Shown: piece by piece, positions 50,461-62,859 of the stretch
How the letters are laid out: the number at the start of each line of letters is the position of its first letter
Position numbering within the stretch: the first letter of the stretch is position 1
Position numbers and translations under genes: made by a program
The notes under the pieces: generated by a model
Databases searched by the model: none
Told to the model about the DNA's origin: nothing
What the model saw: only the letters and a program-made list of their open reading frames with translations
NCBI GenBank assembly: GCA_961205875.1
Contig: OY540810.1
Coordinates: 3,472,001-3,536,000, forward strand
DNA: 64,000 nt
Direction: 5' to 3'
DNA from: Sialis fuliginosa
Taxonomy: Eukaryota > Arthropoda > Insecta > Megaloptera > Sialidae

Positions 50461-50815
50461 TACAATGTATTCCAAGTTGATTAAGAGATAGAAAATTTAA
50501 CATGGGGACAATTAGAAATGTTGTAGTAACCTTTGGTCAATTAAATTAATCAACAGTATTTTGTTTTCAACTTTAATAAAGAATAAAATACATTAATGAA
50601 ATTAAAGTAAGCATCCTAGATAAAATTATAATAATATTTTTTGGCAGATATAAATTTGAAAACAAAATACTAATTACTATTTTATTAAATTTTGTAGCGG
50701 TATTTCAAAATGCACCAATCACACATCGTTTTTGACCAAAGGTTACTACAACACTTCTAATTGCCCTCATGTTAATTTTCTTATGTCTTCTTAATCAACT
50801 TGGAATACACTGTAT
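50461..50815. mobile_element. TIR element family G, copy 2 with both tips
   Basis: The left end TACAATGTATTCCAAGTTGA and the right end TCAACTTGGAATACACTGTA are inverted repeats. Long subterminal arms (GACAATTAGAAATGTTGTAG and TACAACACTTCTAATTGCC) extend each side to more than 60 bp. The left arm is internally deleted. TA at both ends suggests a Tc1/mariner-like TA target. Confidence 0.75.
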
Positions 50816-52085
50816 AATAATGCAATTACGTAAGTTTAATTAAGTACCTAATTAAACGCATTTTTTTTCCGTTAAATATATTTGTTTATATTGTAATATT
50901 TTTAGAAAAAAATATTCAGTGTTTTATTTACAAATAAAATGAAAATAATAATATAATATATAAATTCCAATTTTGTATGGCAATAAAACAATATCACTCG
51001 ACATTTGTTTCGACTTCACGAGAATTCCTTTCAGGAGAATAATAATACTAACTAATTATTTACACATATTTAGTTTTAGTTTGTAGAAATTAATTATTTT
51101 TAATTTGACCCTATTTTTATTATTTTTTTACTTAATAATAGCGCCCACAGGGGGCTAAAAGTAGTATTTTATTTTGTTCCCTCTCCTCTAACTCGGGGTA
51201 ACTACTGGCTCAAAAAATCTTTTAAAAAATATGGGAATGAGGCTTTGGTAGGACTACCAACGACAAATACTAAAGTCAACAATATCATTTTAAATTTAGG
51301 AATAATAGCGAGAGGTGTAGAATTTTTATTTTTATATCTAGGCAATTTAGATCTCAATTAGTAGAATATTTATATTATTTTCTAACTCAAAAATGCACCT
51401 GAGGTTCCAAACAGTCCACGTAGTATGTACTTTGGAACCCTTACGGCATACCCCCGTGTATGTTAGCCGAATTATTTACATCTTTTTAAAGATAAATTGA
51501 AAAAATTATGCGTATATGAATTTAAAATATTTTTAGGTTTCCGTTTACGCACATTTCAACGATTATTAATAAATATCAACGCACATTCAAAATTCGTAAT
51601 ATCTGAACAATGATGAACCATATGTTGTTTCTATGACTCCAAGGCCGGCATTTCTTTAGTTCTAAAGATTATGTTACACATGTTAACTCCCTTCATTATG
51701 AGTATTAATGAAGAAATGTCGGTAAAAAACTTGACAATAATTATATCTATGAGGAGATGTGATCTTCCGTTAGAGGATCTAAACTACATAAATAGAATTT
51801 TCTCATTGGTATTAAATAAGATATATTATTTGTTTTTGAAGTTAAAACTGACATTAATAAAATTTTAATATACCTACATACGATATTTTTCAAATTTTAT
51901 ATATATTTTTTATAACTAATAAAGTACGTAGTTTTTAGAAGTGAACATAATTCAATATTAAGGTACAAGAACGTTTTTACACATATCGGAATATTATATA
52001 ACGTATATATACAGAAATCATGAATTTCTACATAATTTTTATTTATTTAAAATTTACGTGACGTTCTATCGATGTACGATAATCC

Positions 52086-52250
52086 TTGTGTCTCCGAGGG
52101 ACACAAAAAACAGAAATATGGCGCTTGAGGTTTCCTCTGAAGAGCCCAGCTGTTGTCGAATTCGCGCCAAACTTAGGCGGGCGGCTCTTTGGGGTTTTGA
52201 AGATGGCAGTGAGACGAACCGACCAGGGGCGGAGATTTTTACCTAATGTA
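52086..52250 (+). other. Locally GC-rich block of unknown nature
   Basis: This block is much richer in G+C than the surroundings (for example CGCCAAACTTAGGCGGGCGG). Two overlapping plus-strand frames stay open through it but neither peptide is recognised. It could be a promoter or untranslated exon, or the inside of a transposon. Confidence 0.3.
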
Positions 52251-54364
52251 TTTTTAATAATTTCTCTATTGACTTATAGCGGTGTGTAACTTAAAAAATA
52301 GAAGAATTTTGATTCAGTTTTGTTGTGAAAATATATTTTTAGAATTATAGTTATTCCAAATTAATTGCAGACGACATCTAAAAATAAATTAAAACATAAA
52401 TGCTGTCTATTAAATTTTTAACTCCGTTCGCATTGTCAACATTACGAAAATAATGTATTGTCCTTGCTTTAGGAAGCTATATTTTGTGAAAAATCGGACT
52501 GTAAATTTGCACTATACAAATATTTTGATTGTAATTATTGTAAAATGCAGATAAATTAAAATTCGTAATAATTTATATCGAACACAAATACGGTCGGATT
52601 ATTAACATATTATTTATTTCTAATGCAGGTCGGGATTGTCCATCGTTGCATTAAAATATTGATTAAATTATTGGAAAGTTTTATTATTATTTTTATTATT
52701 AATTGTTTGTGTAGAAATACAGCAAAAAAACATTACGATTAGTAAACGGATGATTAACTAACTATGATCATTTTTGCTTTATGCAATCCACCATTAATGC
52801 TAATTGAAATTAATAATCCATCTGTCCGTAAGCAAAATTATTTATTGGAATTTTTGACAATATAGCCAGTAATCTTTAATAAACTAATGTATTCTATCCA
52901 AAATCTGACTAAGATTACTGAGGGGAAAGGGAGTTGCCTTGGGGTGATGAAAGCTGGAAACATTCACGATATATATTTTAAATTCGTAAAATAGTTTATG
53001 TGTTTTCTATGCTCTATAAAGTGCACACCACTGAATTTGTCTCTTAATGACTCTTAAAACAAAGTATATAACATCTGTCGAAATTCATCTCAGGACCTTG
53101 GGAAAACCTCCTGTAAGATATAGGTACCTCCACTTCTGTAGCGAGTTTTGAGTGAAGGATGATGAATGCATCTCTTTATTTACAACACTATATTTGTCTT
53201 TGTTCATCGTATATATGCAAATAGGTTGTCATTTCCAGAACTTTAATGACATAACGCAGGACTGTCGGTGTCTTGTGTAAGTTAAAACAATTGATTTTGA
53301 TACAGTCAAGCTACGTTAACTGAATTCGAAATAATAGTGTTGTCGAAGCGTTATGCTTACAGCATGGCCTGGACTATTTTTTTAAATAAAATCAGTAATT
53401 AAACATAATAATATATATTGTAGATAAAATTTTTTTTTGTCTTAAATATACTGTTAATTTTTTGATTTCTTGGAAGAATCCTGAAACGTGTTTATTGCGA
53501 TGTTTCACGAAACAGGTTGCATCAAGAAGCCAGGAATCACTTCAAGATCACTGAAGAAGTTATAATGATATTTAATAAGCGTTTTTTCTGCAATTTTATT
53601 GTATGTGCGATTCTATAAGGGGTCATCCTCTCCCCTCCCTTTTGCCGCGTTGCATCACATTTTTTTTCAACCCCGTTTCTAATAATACGTCACAAAACCA
53701 TGACCCCACTCAAAAATTGTCAATGTTGATAATTAAAAACAACGTCCTTTATATCGCGACTGAAAAATAAAATCTATAGTTAGCTCCTTTATTAAATTAT
53801 AAGAAAAATTTGTTCTTTTTGAATATTCCAAGAAATTATTTTCGTCTTCTATACGAAGTATTTTATTTTTATTTTATTTTTTCTGGCAGCATTAGGGCGT
53901 TAAAAAATTGAGTCGGAGCATAGTTTTATTTTTCGGAGCGGGTAAAAAAAGGTAATTTAAATACCTAATAATTACATTTTATTTTATTATCCAGTATATA
54001 AGGAAGTTGATAAATAATTAACTGATGTGGCCACCACAAACCTTTTTCTATAATATAGAAACGAATATTTTGAATTTGGTTCGTTGTACCAAAACATTGG
54101 TAATATATAGATTTAAAATAATAATATTCTTTTTAAAACTAAACATTTTTTACGAACTGTTTCAAAAATAATTAGAATATTTCAAAAATTGAAATGAGTA
54201 AACATCCGTTTCCGGTTTAATTATACTCTTCAAAACTCAGAATTTAAAGTTTGTAAGTTCCATCGTTTTTGGCTGTAGAAAGTTAACAGACCGACAGACA
54301 GACATCAATGAGATAATGGTTGTACGTGATTCAGGGGCTAGTTTGAATTTATTATACAGTACAT

Positions 54365-54550
54365 TTGTCATGTGAAGTGATTGATTCTCCAGTTCATAGA
54401 ATAATGTTTTGTCCAAATTTTACAGAACAAAGGAGAGAGCTAAGAAAACATGTTGGACACTGGGCTCCAAGGATCCATGAAATAATAGATCCATATCTAA
54501 TAAAAGAGCTCAAAGAACATCTTATAACTTTCACCAATGATGAACTATAA
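54365..54550 (+). pseudogene. Non-LTR retrotransposon ORF2 C-terminal remnant
   Basis: A 60-codon frame reads C-x-VIDSPVHRIMFCPNFTEQRR followed by ELRKHVGHWAP and ends at a natural stop. The arrangement C...H...C followed by an RxxL-type helix matches the zinc-knuckle-like tail of Jockey/R1-type reverse transcriptase proteins, where the final gag-like peptide has the form HxxxxCPxFxxxRxxL. The rest of ORF2 is absent upstream, so this is a 5'-truncated copy. Family assignment is from pattern only. Confidence 0.55.
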
Positions 54551-54647
54551 TTTGATATTAATTAGGTTAAAATAAAATAAATTAGAATATTAAATATATA
54601 TAAATGTTAAATCAAATATACTGTACATTAATAACATAATTGATAAT

Positions 54648-55375
54648 GGCGGGGTAAGGTTTTAAAAAAAATTGATTTTGAATTTTTTTAACTGAATGCA
54701 TAATATTTCAAGAATATTGTGTCTAAATTTCAAGTCGATTGGAGCAAAATTGACGAAGTTATGAGTATTTTTATATCTGGTGGATTTTTATACCTACCCG
54801 AGCGCGCTATTGTTTTTTTTAGTGTTCAAAACTTTAAAGCGTTTTCCCCACAACTCACTTTTTCAAAGTCGGTGCCCCTCACAACGTCAAAACTACTGCA
54901 CCGATCCTTTTGAAATTTTGAACACTATTTCTGTACATAATTTACGAGGTAACGCTGGAGAGTTTTTTTCAAATTTGTTAATAATTTTTATTTTACAATA
55001 ACAAATTAGCCGATTTTTTCGCAAAAAATCGCGTTTTTCGCTTCAAAGTGTTCCAAAAGAGTGAAAAAATTAAATTTCGAAAAACCCTCCCAGTGTTACC
55101 TGGGGAAAACTATTATCTAACGAATGAACTTTGATTTTTTGATTTCGGATGATCCAGCACAAAGTTATGAGGGGCACCGTAATTCTACTTTTTTCCGAGA
55201 GACGTCCGAATAATTACTGCCATTGCCGTATTTTTCTTCGTGAAAATTTTATACAACATTCTTCGAATGTCATTCTTTAATGTACCATTGGTTTTAATAA
55301 AGAGATTTTAACTGTGTCGTCACAAAAAATTCACAAAAACATGCCTTTTTTTGTACGAATTAACCTTACCCCGCC
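54648..55375. mobile_element. TIR element with GGCGGGGTAAGGTT ends
   Basis: GGCGGGGTAAGGTT at 54648 and AACCTTACCCCGCC ending at 55375 are perfect 14-bp inverted repeats. The 728-bp interior contains no intact transposase. Apparent short open frames inside are shadows. No clear target duplication. Confidence 0.75.
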
Positions 55376-55579
55376 CTTAAGGGATCGCATGTAAAATTAC
55401 TATAGCAGTAAATAAACTGAAAAGACCTAATCACTTTATGGTGAGAACGTCCTTTATTATTATTATTATTAGTACATTTCATGTGTGTGTATAAAAAAGT
55501 TAAAAGAATCACTGTTTTAGAACTTTTTACTAACAAACTTACCATTTTAAAACTCCCGGCATTTTGCACCTTTAACATC

Positions 55580-55760
55580 AACTAACAACAACAATGACTT
55601 ATCCGTGAAGCACTTCCGACACGTTGTTGTTACTGATGACGTCACCGCGAAACGACGGCATCGTAAAAACACAAAGACGACCAGAAAAAGCGTCCCCATC
55701 ATCGAATATCCGTGAGATCATCAGCTCTCGTAGCAAAAAACGCACGATCTTGTTATTCGC
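55580..55760. promoter_or_regulatory. GC-richer block with a TGACGTCA site
   Basis: In an AT-rich setting, this block has many CG dinucleotides and a perfect palindromic cAMP-response-element core TGACGTCA at 55637-55644. It is 1.6 kb upstream of twist. It could be a promoter of an unrecognised transcript, a twist enhancer, or transposon DNA. Confidence 0.25.
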
Positions 55761-57268
55761 TGCAATGCAACTGTAATGTTTTTTTTTTGTTATCGAGAGT
55801 TCTTTCTTGTGTACTTCTTAATAATAAATATTAAATTATTTATGCACATTGCGATTCAGAATTGCATCTTGAAGTGTTTTCGCAATCAAAAGATTTGCTG
55901 TTTGTTTTAATATTTTCGTATTTGTTTGATTGATCTTCTAATTTTATACGTATATAGTTATTTATATTTTAGAGGGGCTTGCCTAGTTGTAAAAGTAAAA
56001 AAATGCGTTTTTTAGGTTTCTGAATTTTCTTAATTCTACGGTTGGACATTTTGATTTCAAATAATGAAACTCTGAGAAACCCTGCCCACTGCACAGTAGC
56101 CCTTACTAATTTATTTTTCAGTATCCCTTAATTAAAAAATTACTCTAAGTTGTATGTATTTTAAAATAAAAAATTAGTTGTAAAAAAAACTTTTTCAGAT
56201 AAAAAAAAACTCTATTTTTTTACATGATAACTAGGCAAAACTCTTTAAGTGTAAATAGTTAAATAATTTCTATACAATGAGAAATATGTATTGAAATATA
56301 TAGGTCTTTTAATAAAATAACAACTATATTCTGTAAAAACATTCAATAATATGTTATGTATAAATTATAATTATAAATAATATTAAATTGTGCAAATAAA
56401 AATATCACGAACAGAATCAAAAATAAAATTCAATCAATTTTGTGCGCCAAGCAATTTATCATTCGGCTTATTATGAAACACCCTAAATAAAATCCACAAA
56501 AATGTGAAAAATATAAATAACTTGATTTATTAAATGCTAATTAGAGAACGGAAAAATCATGTACCAATTAAATGAAATATTTTTTAGTCGACAGCGAGAG
56601 CTATTGGGAAAATAAAATAGATCAGGTAATTATTTTTTTCAGAGTCCAGTTTAATGTAATTACAAACATTTTTGAGAGACTCAACTCGACGGCATCACAT
56701 AAAAGCCCGACCCATTCATAGGAAATACAAAAACATCGCTTTAAAGTTTATCTTCAATGAGAGAGAAAATCTTATAAATATCAAACCTAAGACAAAGATG
56801 GGTAATCTGCAACCTTTAGTAGTAAAACAAGACAGATAACTTGCATTTATTACTTAAGAGGGGAGATAGAATCCCTATTGGCTGGAAATTCCAAGATTTT
56901 AAGACAGTAGAGGGGACTGAAGATGCTATTTTAAAATTATCTCGTACTCAGAATTCAAAGATTTTAGCAGAAAATCTAAACAGTATGAATTTCAGTATTC
57001 GTTACGAACGTTAGTTGATTATTTAGTAACGTGTTAGTGTCTTTTACTGTCTTGAACTATTAACAATCAATTGTGAATTTAAAACCAATACACATATTGT
57101 ATTTATTAACAGTGGTTCATCTGTTTTATGTGAAATTAGCTGTGAAGTGAAAATGACGTTTTATTAACAGTGATCTAATTCTATTTAGATTGAAAACAGA
57201 GATTCTTTTCATTAACACTCATTTAAATCAATCGAATTATAAAAAGACTTTTGTGTAGTTTGTACAAA

Positions 57269-58216
57269 ATGTCCTTTAAAGTCAAAGCTGAACCGTGTTC
57301 TCCAGGATATCAAGATCAGAATATATCTCCTGGCCAATCTCCGGATTATCCAAGATCTCCAGGACAATTAATGGACCTCAGTAACAATGCTGTTGTAGGA
57401 AAACACATAATGTATCTTCCAACAACAATACCTAGTGCGTATTTACAAGAAAATCTTCCTTATAACCATCAAGAGTTCAATCAAAATGATCAATACATGA
57501 ACAAAATTCAAGATAATTCATCACCGATATACGAAAATGAATCTGATGCAAGTTATTTTAATCATTTCAACAATAACCAGGATGCGTATTTGAGGGAACA
57601 ACATTCACCGGTTTATAATCATAATGGATTACTATCACAAGAAATAAGAAGAGCCGCGTCGCATTTTCAAAACGATTTCATAGAATCACAAACATCTCCA
57701 GCACAAAACGATTATAGAACTAATGGCTATGATCAGCAGTCAAAGACCAATGTACAAAAGGTATTTAAAAACGCAAATAGAATTGGAAACTCGAGGAAAA
57801 GGAGGGGAAGTAATAATAATATCTCGTTCGAATCAGATGAAGACAGTTTATCATCTGGAAGCAGACCGAAAGTCCGAAGAAAATCACCACAAAGTTTTGA
57901 AGAGCTTCAAACACAAAGGGTTATGGCTAATGTTAGAGAAAGACAAAGAACGCAAAGTTTAAATGAAGCTTTTGCGAGTTTGAGAAAAATCATTCCAACG
58001 TTACCTTCTGATAAACTTTCTAAAATACAAACCTTAAAGCTGGCGGCTAGATATATTGACTTTTTGTACCACATCTTGTCTACCTCTGGAACGGAAGGAA
58101 GTGGGTCTAACCAAGGAGACGATATTCTTGGAAATACGTGTACTTATATGGCTCATGAAAAACTCAGTTATGCTTTCAGTGTTTGGAGAATGGAGGGCGA
58201 ATGGAACACTCAGTGA
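57269..58216 (+). CDS. twist: Twist, bHLH mesoderm transcription factor
   Basis: A single 315-residue exon. Twist binds E-boxes as a dimer and drives mesoderm formation and epithelial-mesenchymal change in the nucleus. The start [14 protein letters not shown] is the first ATG in the frame. The N-terminal two thirds is rich in Asn, Gln, Ser and Pro, with no fixed fold. Basic patches (NSRKRRG, RPKVRRK) precede the bHLH domain at 217-270 ([20 protein letters not shown]..., then [19 protein letters not shown]), which is Twist-specific. The C-terminus has the WR motif at 302-312 ([11 protein letters not shown]). It is shorter than Drosophila Twist (490). The gene is isolated, with no other host gene within 24 kb upstream. 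Possible poly(A) signals lie near 58752 and 59188. Confidence 0.97.
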   Translation: MSFKVKAEPCSPGYQDQNISPGQSPDYPRSPGQLMDLSNNAVVGKHIMYLPTTIPSAYLQENLPYNHQEFNQNDQYMNKIQDNSSPIYENESDASYFNHFNNNQDAYLREQHSPVYNHNGLLSQEIRRAASHFQNDFIESQTSPAQNDYRTNGYDQQSKTNVQKVFKNANRIGNSRKRRGSNNNISFESDEDSLSSGSRPKVRRKSPQSFEELQTQRVMANVRERQRTQSLNEAFASLRKIIPTLPSDKLSKIQTLKLAARYIDFLYHILSTSGTEGSGSNQGDDILGNTCTYMAHEKLSYAFSVWRMEGEWNTQ

Positions 58217-59903
58217 ACAAAACTGTGTAATGTGTATAAAGAAATCGAGACCAGTATTCCTTTTTGGATATTTTTAAGACATTTTTTTATAGACACCATT
58301 TTTGTAATCAGTAAAACCACTCCAGTGAAATATTAGTTTTATAGTTTTCATACATTTTTCTACCGTTTAAAAAATCACCAGTGTAAATAATGTTAATTAA
58401 TTTATATCTTATAATATGATATTTTAAGGATGTAAATATTGATTTACAGATATTTATATACATTATTATTAAAGTGATGTAACTTTAATAATAATTATAC
58501 CTTCTTTGATTATATTTTCAATCTTTGTTATCACAATCAGTGCGCTTTTATTAACTTATTTATAACAATTGCACGGTTTCTCAAATTATATATTACATCA
58601 TATAATATATTTTGTTTAATATTTTTTCACTAATTTAGATTTTTATGCATTATATCTCATTATTATATGTAAGTTTGTGCAAATGTTGCACACAGAAATT
58701 GTGATGATTATATATTCCATTTACTTTGTAAGAAATAAGTATTTTTTTAAATAAAAATTTTATGTAAACTTGAAATTTTGTTGTGTATCTGATTAAAATA
58801 TTTGAAAATTATCCGCTCTTTATGTTTTATGTTAAAATTGCACCGTAAAATATAGAATATAATTTTTAATATAAAAACATTTTTATTTTTCTTTCCTTAA
58901 ATTTGTAGACTTCAATTTAATCAATATGCATATGTATTTATATTTCTAATACATTTAAATTAATTCGAAAATATACAGATTTTTCTATTAAGTAGAATCT
59001 TTAATTTTGTTACTTTTCAGACTTGAAAAATTTTTAAATAACAAATCAACTACAAATGTTTCATCTATAATTACTGAAAGTTAAATGAAGATTCTATACA
59101 ACTAAATAACATTTAAGTATTTGACTGTATAAAATGTAATTATTTAAATTAAGTTGTATTTTAGTTTATAAGATTTTGTTGTTATTAAATAAATATTTAT
59201 AATAATACTTTTATATTTAATTTAATTCATATTTAGACCGGTATTTAACAAAACTCCGAAAAAAAAGTATTTTGTAACTGAACCATGGTTTACTCATGAC
59301 GCAGTCAACCAAAATTGGATCAAACTTAGGATATTATTATAAACCAATTTTGTAACAAATCCTATGAGTAGCAAAACTGTACCTTAAAATAATCTTAGAC
59401 TTCACAGCCTGGACTATACTATAATACACAGACAAAATTTGCTCTTGGCAAAATAATCACGCGAACTATCCTATTTCTAATAATCCTTGTTTTCAATTAA
59501 TTTATCCTGAAATCACTCATTGCTAAACTTTTGTTTATACTAAGTTCTTGGCATTCAAAAAAAATATATTGGGGTGGCCGACCATATTCGCCCAGGGCGC
59601 AAAATTTAGAAATACGTCCCTGATTATTGCTTACATTATCATTATATCAAAGAAGATTATTTTCATTTCATTTCAATAAAATATTTCGTGCCGCTCATAA
59701 CGCCATGACACTTTCACAGAATGTTAAACTACTGGCGACGAAGACGATTTTCACTCAAACTTCTAGAATGCGGTAAAACACAAAGTAATCGTTTTACTCT
59801 GAGGGATCGTTTTGTACCACTCTCCTCTACTATATAAATATGATTTAAGAACAAACTTGTTTGTTTAAACGTCAAAATTTATTAAAGAAGAGAAAACGCA
59901 AGC

Positions 59904-59930
59904 TTTCGATTCACAGAATCATCGTCAGGC
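59904..59930 (-). ncRNA. Hammerhead-ribozyme-like core (Penelope-like element remnant)
   Basis: On the minus strand: CTGACGA (59928-59922), then GATTC-TGT-GAATC stem-loop (59920-59908), then GAAA (59907-59904). This is the order of a hammerhead core (CUGAUGA, stem II, GAAA). The known Penelope-like element ribozyme has almost the same text. The core U is C here (CUGACGA), so the copy is probably inactive. No Penelope reverse transcriptase was found nearby. Confidence 0.5.
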
Positions 59931-60280
59931 TATTAATAAAGATTGAAATTTGAGAACGATGTCGTTATCTCAATAATATTCATGTGACTTTATGATTTAA
60001 AACATATTTCATGTGTTATTTAAATCACGTTGTTAATACTCTGAATTTATACTTTAAAGGAGCATATAGCGCTAAAGAATCATTAAATTAATTGATAATA
60101 CTGGGCAATAGTCATATAAATATCAAAACTAATTGTAAGTAATCAATATAAACTAAAAGTACGCAAAGTGTAGTCCAAAATTAGATGGTGATTGGTTTAA
60201 TAAAAATCAACGCCCATCGAAACTCTGGGCCTATAGAAACGTGAAGAGGGGAAAATGAGGTTAAACTTTTTTTTACTCTA

Positions 60281-60574
60281 ATGTCCGGTATTATAAAGGA
60301 ACTAGCAAAATTTGCTAGCTAGTAATTACTTTCAAATGGGGTATTAATTCTGTACTAGTATCTATGGATTACTTATGGAATTTAGAGCAGTGATACTTCA
60401 ACTAATTGTAATACAGTTGGCATCTTTCACCGTACAAAATAATTTTCATACACTGTTTTAATATCGTTGGTATTTAGTAGTATTTACCTACAAAGCGTGC
60501 GCGGAACTTGTCAAAGTTTTCAACCAACTCCAAAAGAACTGTCATATAAGTTTGATATCTCATTTGAAAGTACC
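60281..60574 (+). mobile_element. MITE family A, right-truncated copy (A3)
   Basis: It begins ATGTCCGGTATTATAAAGGA and the subterminal AGCAAAATTTGCTAGCTAG palindrome. It proceeds through CTAGTATCTATGGATTA and GAACTGTCATATAAGTTTGA, and stops at CATTTGAAAGTACC without the right terminus. Confidence 0.75.
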
Positions 60575-61068
60575 TATATAAATAGGTGATGTGCCCAGGT
60601 ATTTTTACAGCTTAATGTATCCCCAACAGTCCTGTAAATTTTGAAATTGATCCATCGAACCGTTTCTAAATTACCAGGTGTATCGAAAAATCGTCGGCAA
60701 ATGAAAAGCTGTTTTGGGATGTTGACGTTAAAGTCAATGTATCAATGAATTTTTCAATTAAAAATTAATATATAAACGGTAGGTAAAATATAGGTATTTA
60801 TGCAACAGTTCTTTATAGAAAAAATTAAAATGAAAAAATTGATGTTCATTTTATATTAAGTAGAGATAATTACAAAACGTCGTCAAGAATAATTAAAAAT
60901 TTAAAAAGTAAATACTTTTTTTTTTCATTTTAAAGACGACACCATGCTAGGTTCTCATGGTATCATATATACAGTTTTTTGCTCTGTTCAGTAGCAAATA
61001 CGTCATAAAAACTAGCAGTTAATGGATCTACGAACTGGAGATATTTAAATATATGTACATATACATTA

Positions 61069-61877
61069 GGGTGATTCATTTCCGCAAAGTTTTTTTATTT
61101 TTGAAGTGCTCAAGCACAGTGTTAATCTACATGTAGAAAAAAAAATTCTCACCAAATTTGAGCTCTTAATTCCGATTTTAAGTACTTACTATTTAAATTT
61201 GAATTTTTCCCATTTAAAATGCATGTAAAAAGTAAATTTTTCTTTCAAAGTTATAATGCTTAGCCGCTTTTTACGATATCGCAAAACGCTTTATCAGGTC
61301 TTGTAGAGGATTCCTTGCTCTTCAAAATTGCTCATGGGTTGTTCGATATTGGTCGTACTAGTTCACCTGCCAGAACTATCAAAGTAAAATTTTTGAAAAA
61401 AGTACCGTTTTTTTCATTTTTCAGAGCGAACCGCTACTAGTAGGGAGAAAAAAAAACTATTTTTAAAGGAAATTTTATTCTCTTTAAAAAAAGTCCTAGG
61501 TTCAAATTGCTCTGACCAATATCTCATGAGTTACAGCCATTTTTATAGCTGGAAGTGTAAAAAAACGATAGTTCTGGCAGGTGAACTAGTACGATCAATA
61601 TCGAAAAACCCATGAGCAATTTTGAAGAGCAAGGAATCCTCTACAAGACCTGATAAAGCGTTTTGCGATATCGTAAAAAGCGGCTAAGCATTATAACTTT
61701 GAAAGAAAAATTTACTTTTTACATGCATTTTAAATGGGAAAAATTCAAATTTAAATAGTAAGTACTTAAAATCGGAATTAAGAGCTCAAATTTGGTGAGA
61801 ATTTTTTTTTCTACATGTAGATTAACACTGTGCTTGAGCACTTCAAAAATAAAAAACTTTGCGGAAATGAATCACCC
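61069..61877. mobile_element. Large foldback element with 311-bp arms
   Basis: The left arm 61069-61380 and the right arm 61567-61877 are nearly perfect reverse complements (GGGTGATTCATTTCCGCAAAG at the left tip, CTTTGCGGAAATGAATCACCC at the right). They are separated by 186 bp. TA lies on both sides (61067-61068, 61878-61879), consistent with a TA target duplication. No coding capacity. The high arm identity suggests recent insertion or arm homogenisation. Confidence 0.9.
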
Positions 61878-61959
61878 TAATATACATTACATATGTATCA
61901 CTACTTTAAAAGTAAAGGTTACGGAGGATCATCCTTAATATATATGTATAAAGCTCAAC

Positions 61960-61983
61960 GTGTCTCTGTCTGTCTGTCTGTCC
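61960..61983. repeat. TGTC simple repeat
   Basis: GTCTCTGTCTGTCTGTCTGTCC is followed by GTTTGTGCACTTATCACTC. Similar GACA runs in the other orientation occur at 36200, 41700 and 54290, each in repeat-like sequence. Confidence 0.7.
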
Positions 61984-62489
61984 GTTTGTGCACTTATCAC
62001 TCAAAAACCACTTATCCGATTTACGTGTGTGTTTTTTTTTAATTCATAGATATGTTATCTGGCCAGGTTATAGGCTATATTTTGAATGGAATTTCGTGGA
62101 GCATGAATTGTATTGAATTGAACTAAAGGCAGATTTAAGCTTAAAATTATAGTATTATAGTAATTTTTTATGAACTACGGTTGTTGCAATGAAAACTTGT
62201 TTTTAGAGTTAATGTATCACTTTCCACTGTTGCAATGATGTTTATTTTATTAAAATCGGTTCAGTAATTCTCCTTTTTATTTCGCGGTAGTCGGAAGAAA
62301 AGTCATAGAGTACATTTACACAACGATATTATTCCGGTTTTACTATAACCGATGTAGTTAAACTGTTTTAAGTGGTGCTGTTTACAAATACGAGAATAAG
62401 TGACGTCAGCTGGATTTATAATTCCGATTTGAAATACGCTATAAGTTCGATGGTGTACCAACAAGAAATCTCAAAAATATTTCGTCTCT

Positions 62490-62740
62490 GTACTAGTATC
62501 TATGGATTAGCTATGGAATTTAGAGCAGTGACACTTCAACTAATTGTAACACAGTTGGCATCTTTGACCGTACAAAATAATTTTCATAACATCACCACTG
62601 TTTTAATACCGTTGGTATTTATTTACCTACAATGCGTACGCGAAACTTGTCAAAGTCATCAACAAACTCCAAAAGAACTGTCATATAAGTTTGATATCTC
62701 AGTTGAAAGTACTTGCTAGCTCCTTTATAATACCGGACAT
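62490..62740 (+). mobile_element. MITE family A, left-truncated copy (A4)
   Basis: It starts inside the family at GTACTAGTATCTATGGATTA and keeps the complete right end TCCTTTATAATACCGGACAT. It is opposite in orientation to the copy at 63424-63753. Confidence 0.8.
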
Positions 62741-62859
62741 AAGAGAAATTCTAGTTTGTGTGACTATCAGATTGTTTGCAATATATACCTTCACAATGTG
62801 TAGATCTCCACTCTCCCCATATAACACATTCGGAGTACCGCTTGTTTACGTTTTAACGT

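Larger units (their letters stand above)
32362..57268. other. 24.9 kb without a recognised host gene, upstream of twist
   Basis: After the UBE2J2 3' UTR, no splice-consistent host exons were found on either strand. At least a third is recognisable mobile DNA (listed separately). Unassigned sub-stretches above 300 bp include 33940-35670, 40255-41245, 41880-42570, 43970-45270, 45330-46390, 48430-50460, 50816-54360 and 55380-57268. These are AT-rich with no feature seen beyond simple repeats and TIR fragments. The interval may contain regulatory DNA for twist. Confidence 0.55.

Noticed and set aside
51671..51868. 65-codon frame with some protein-like character
   Set aside because: No splice partners and no recognised motif, and the second half is lysine/leucine low complexity expected from AT-rich DNA.
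54719..55001. Overlapping open frames in the GGCGGGGTAAGG element
   Set aside because: They lie inside a non-coding TIR element and match no transposase motif.
57723..58277. Alternative frames overlapping twist
   Set aside because: They are shadows of the twist coding sequence in other frames.
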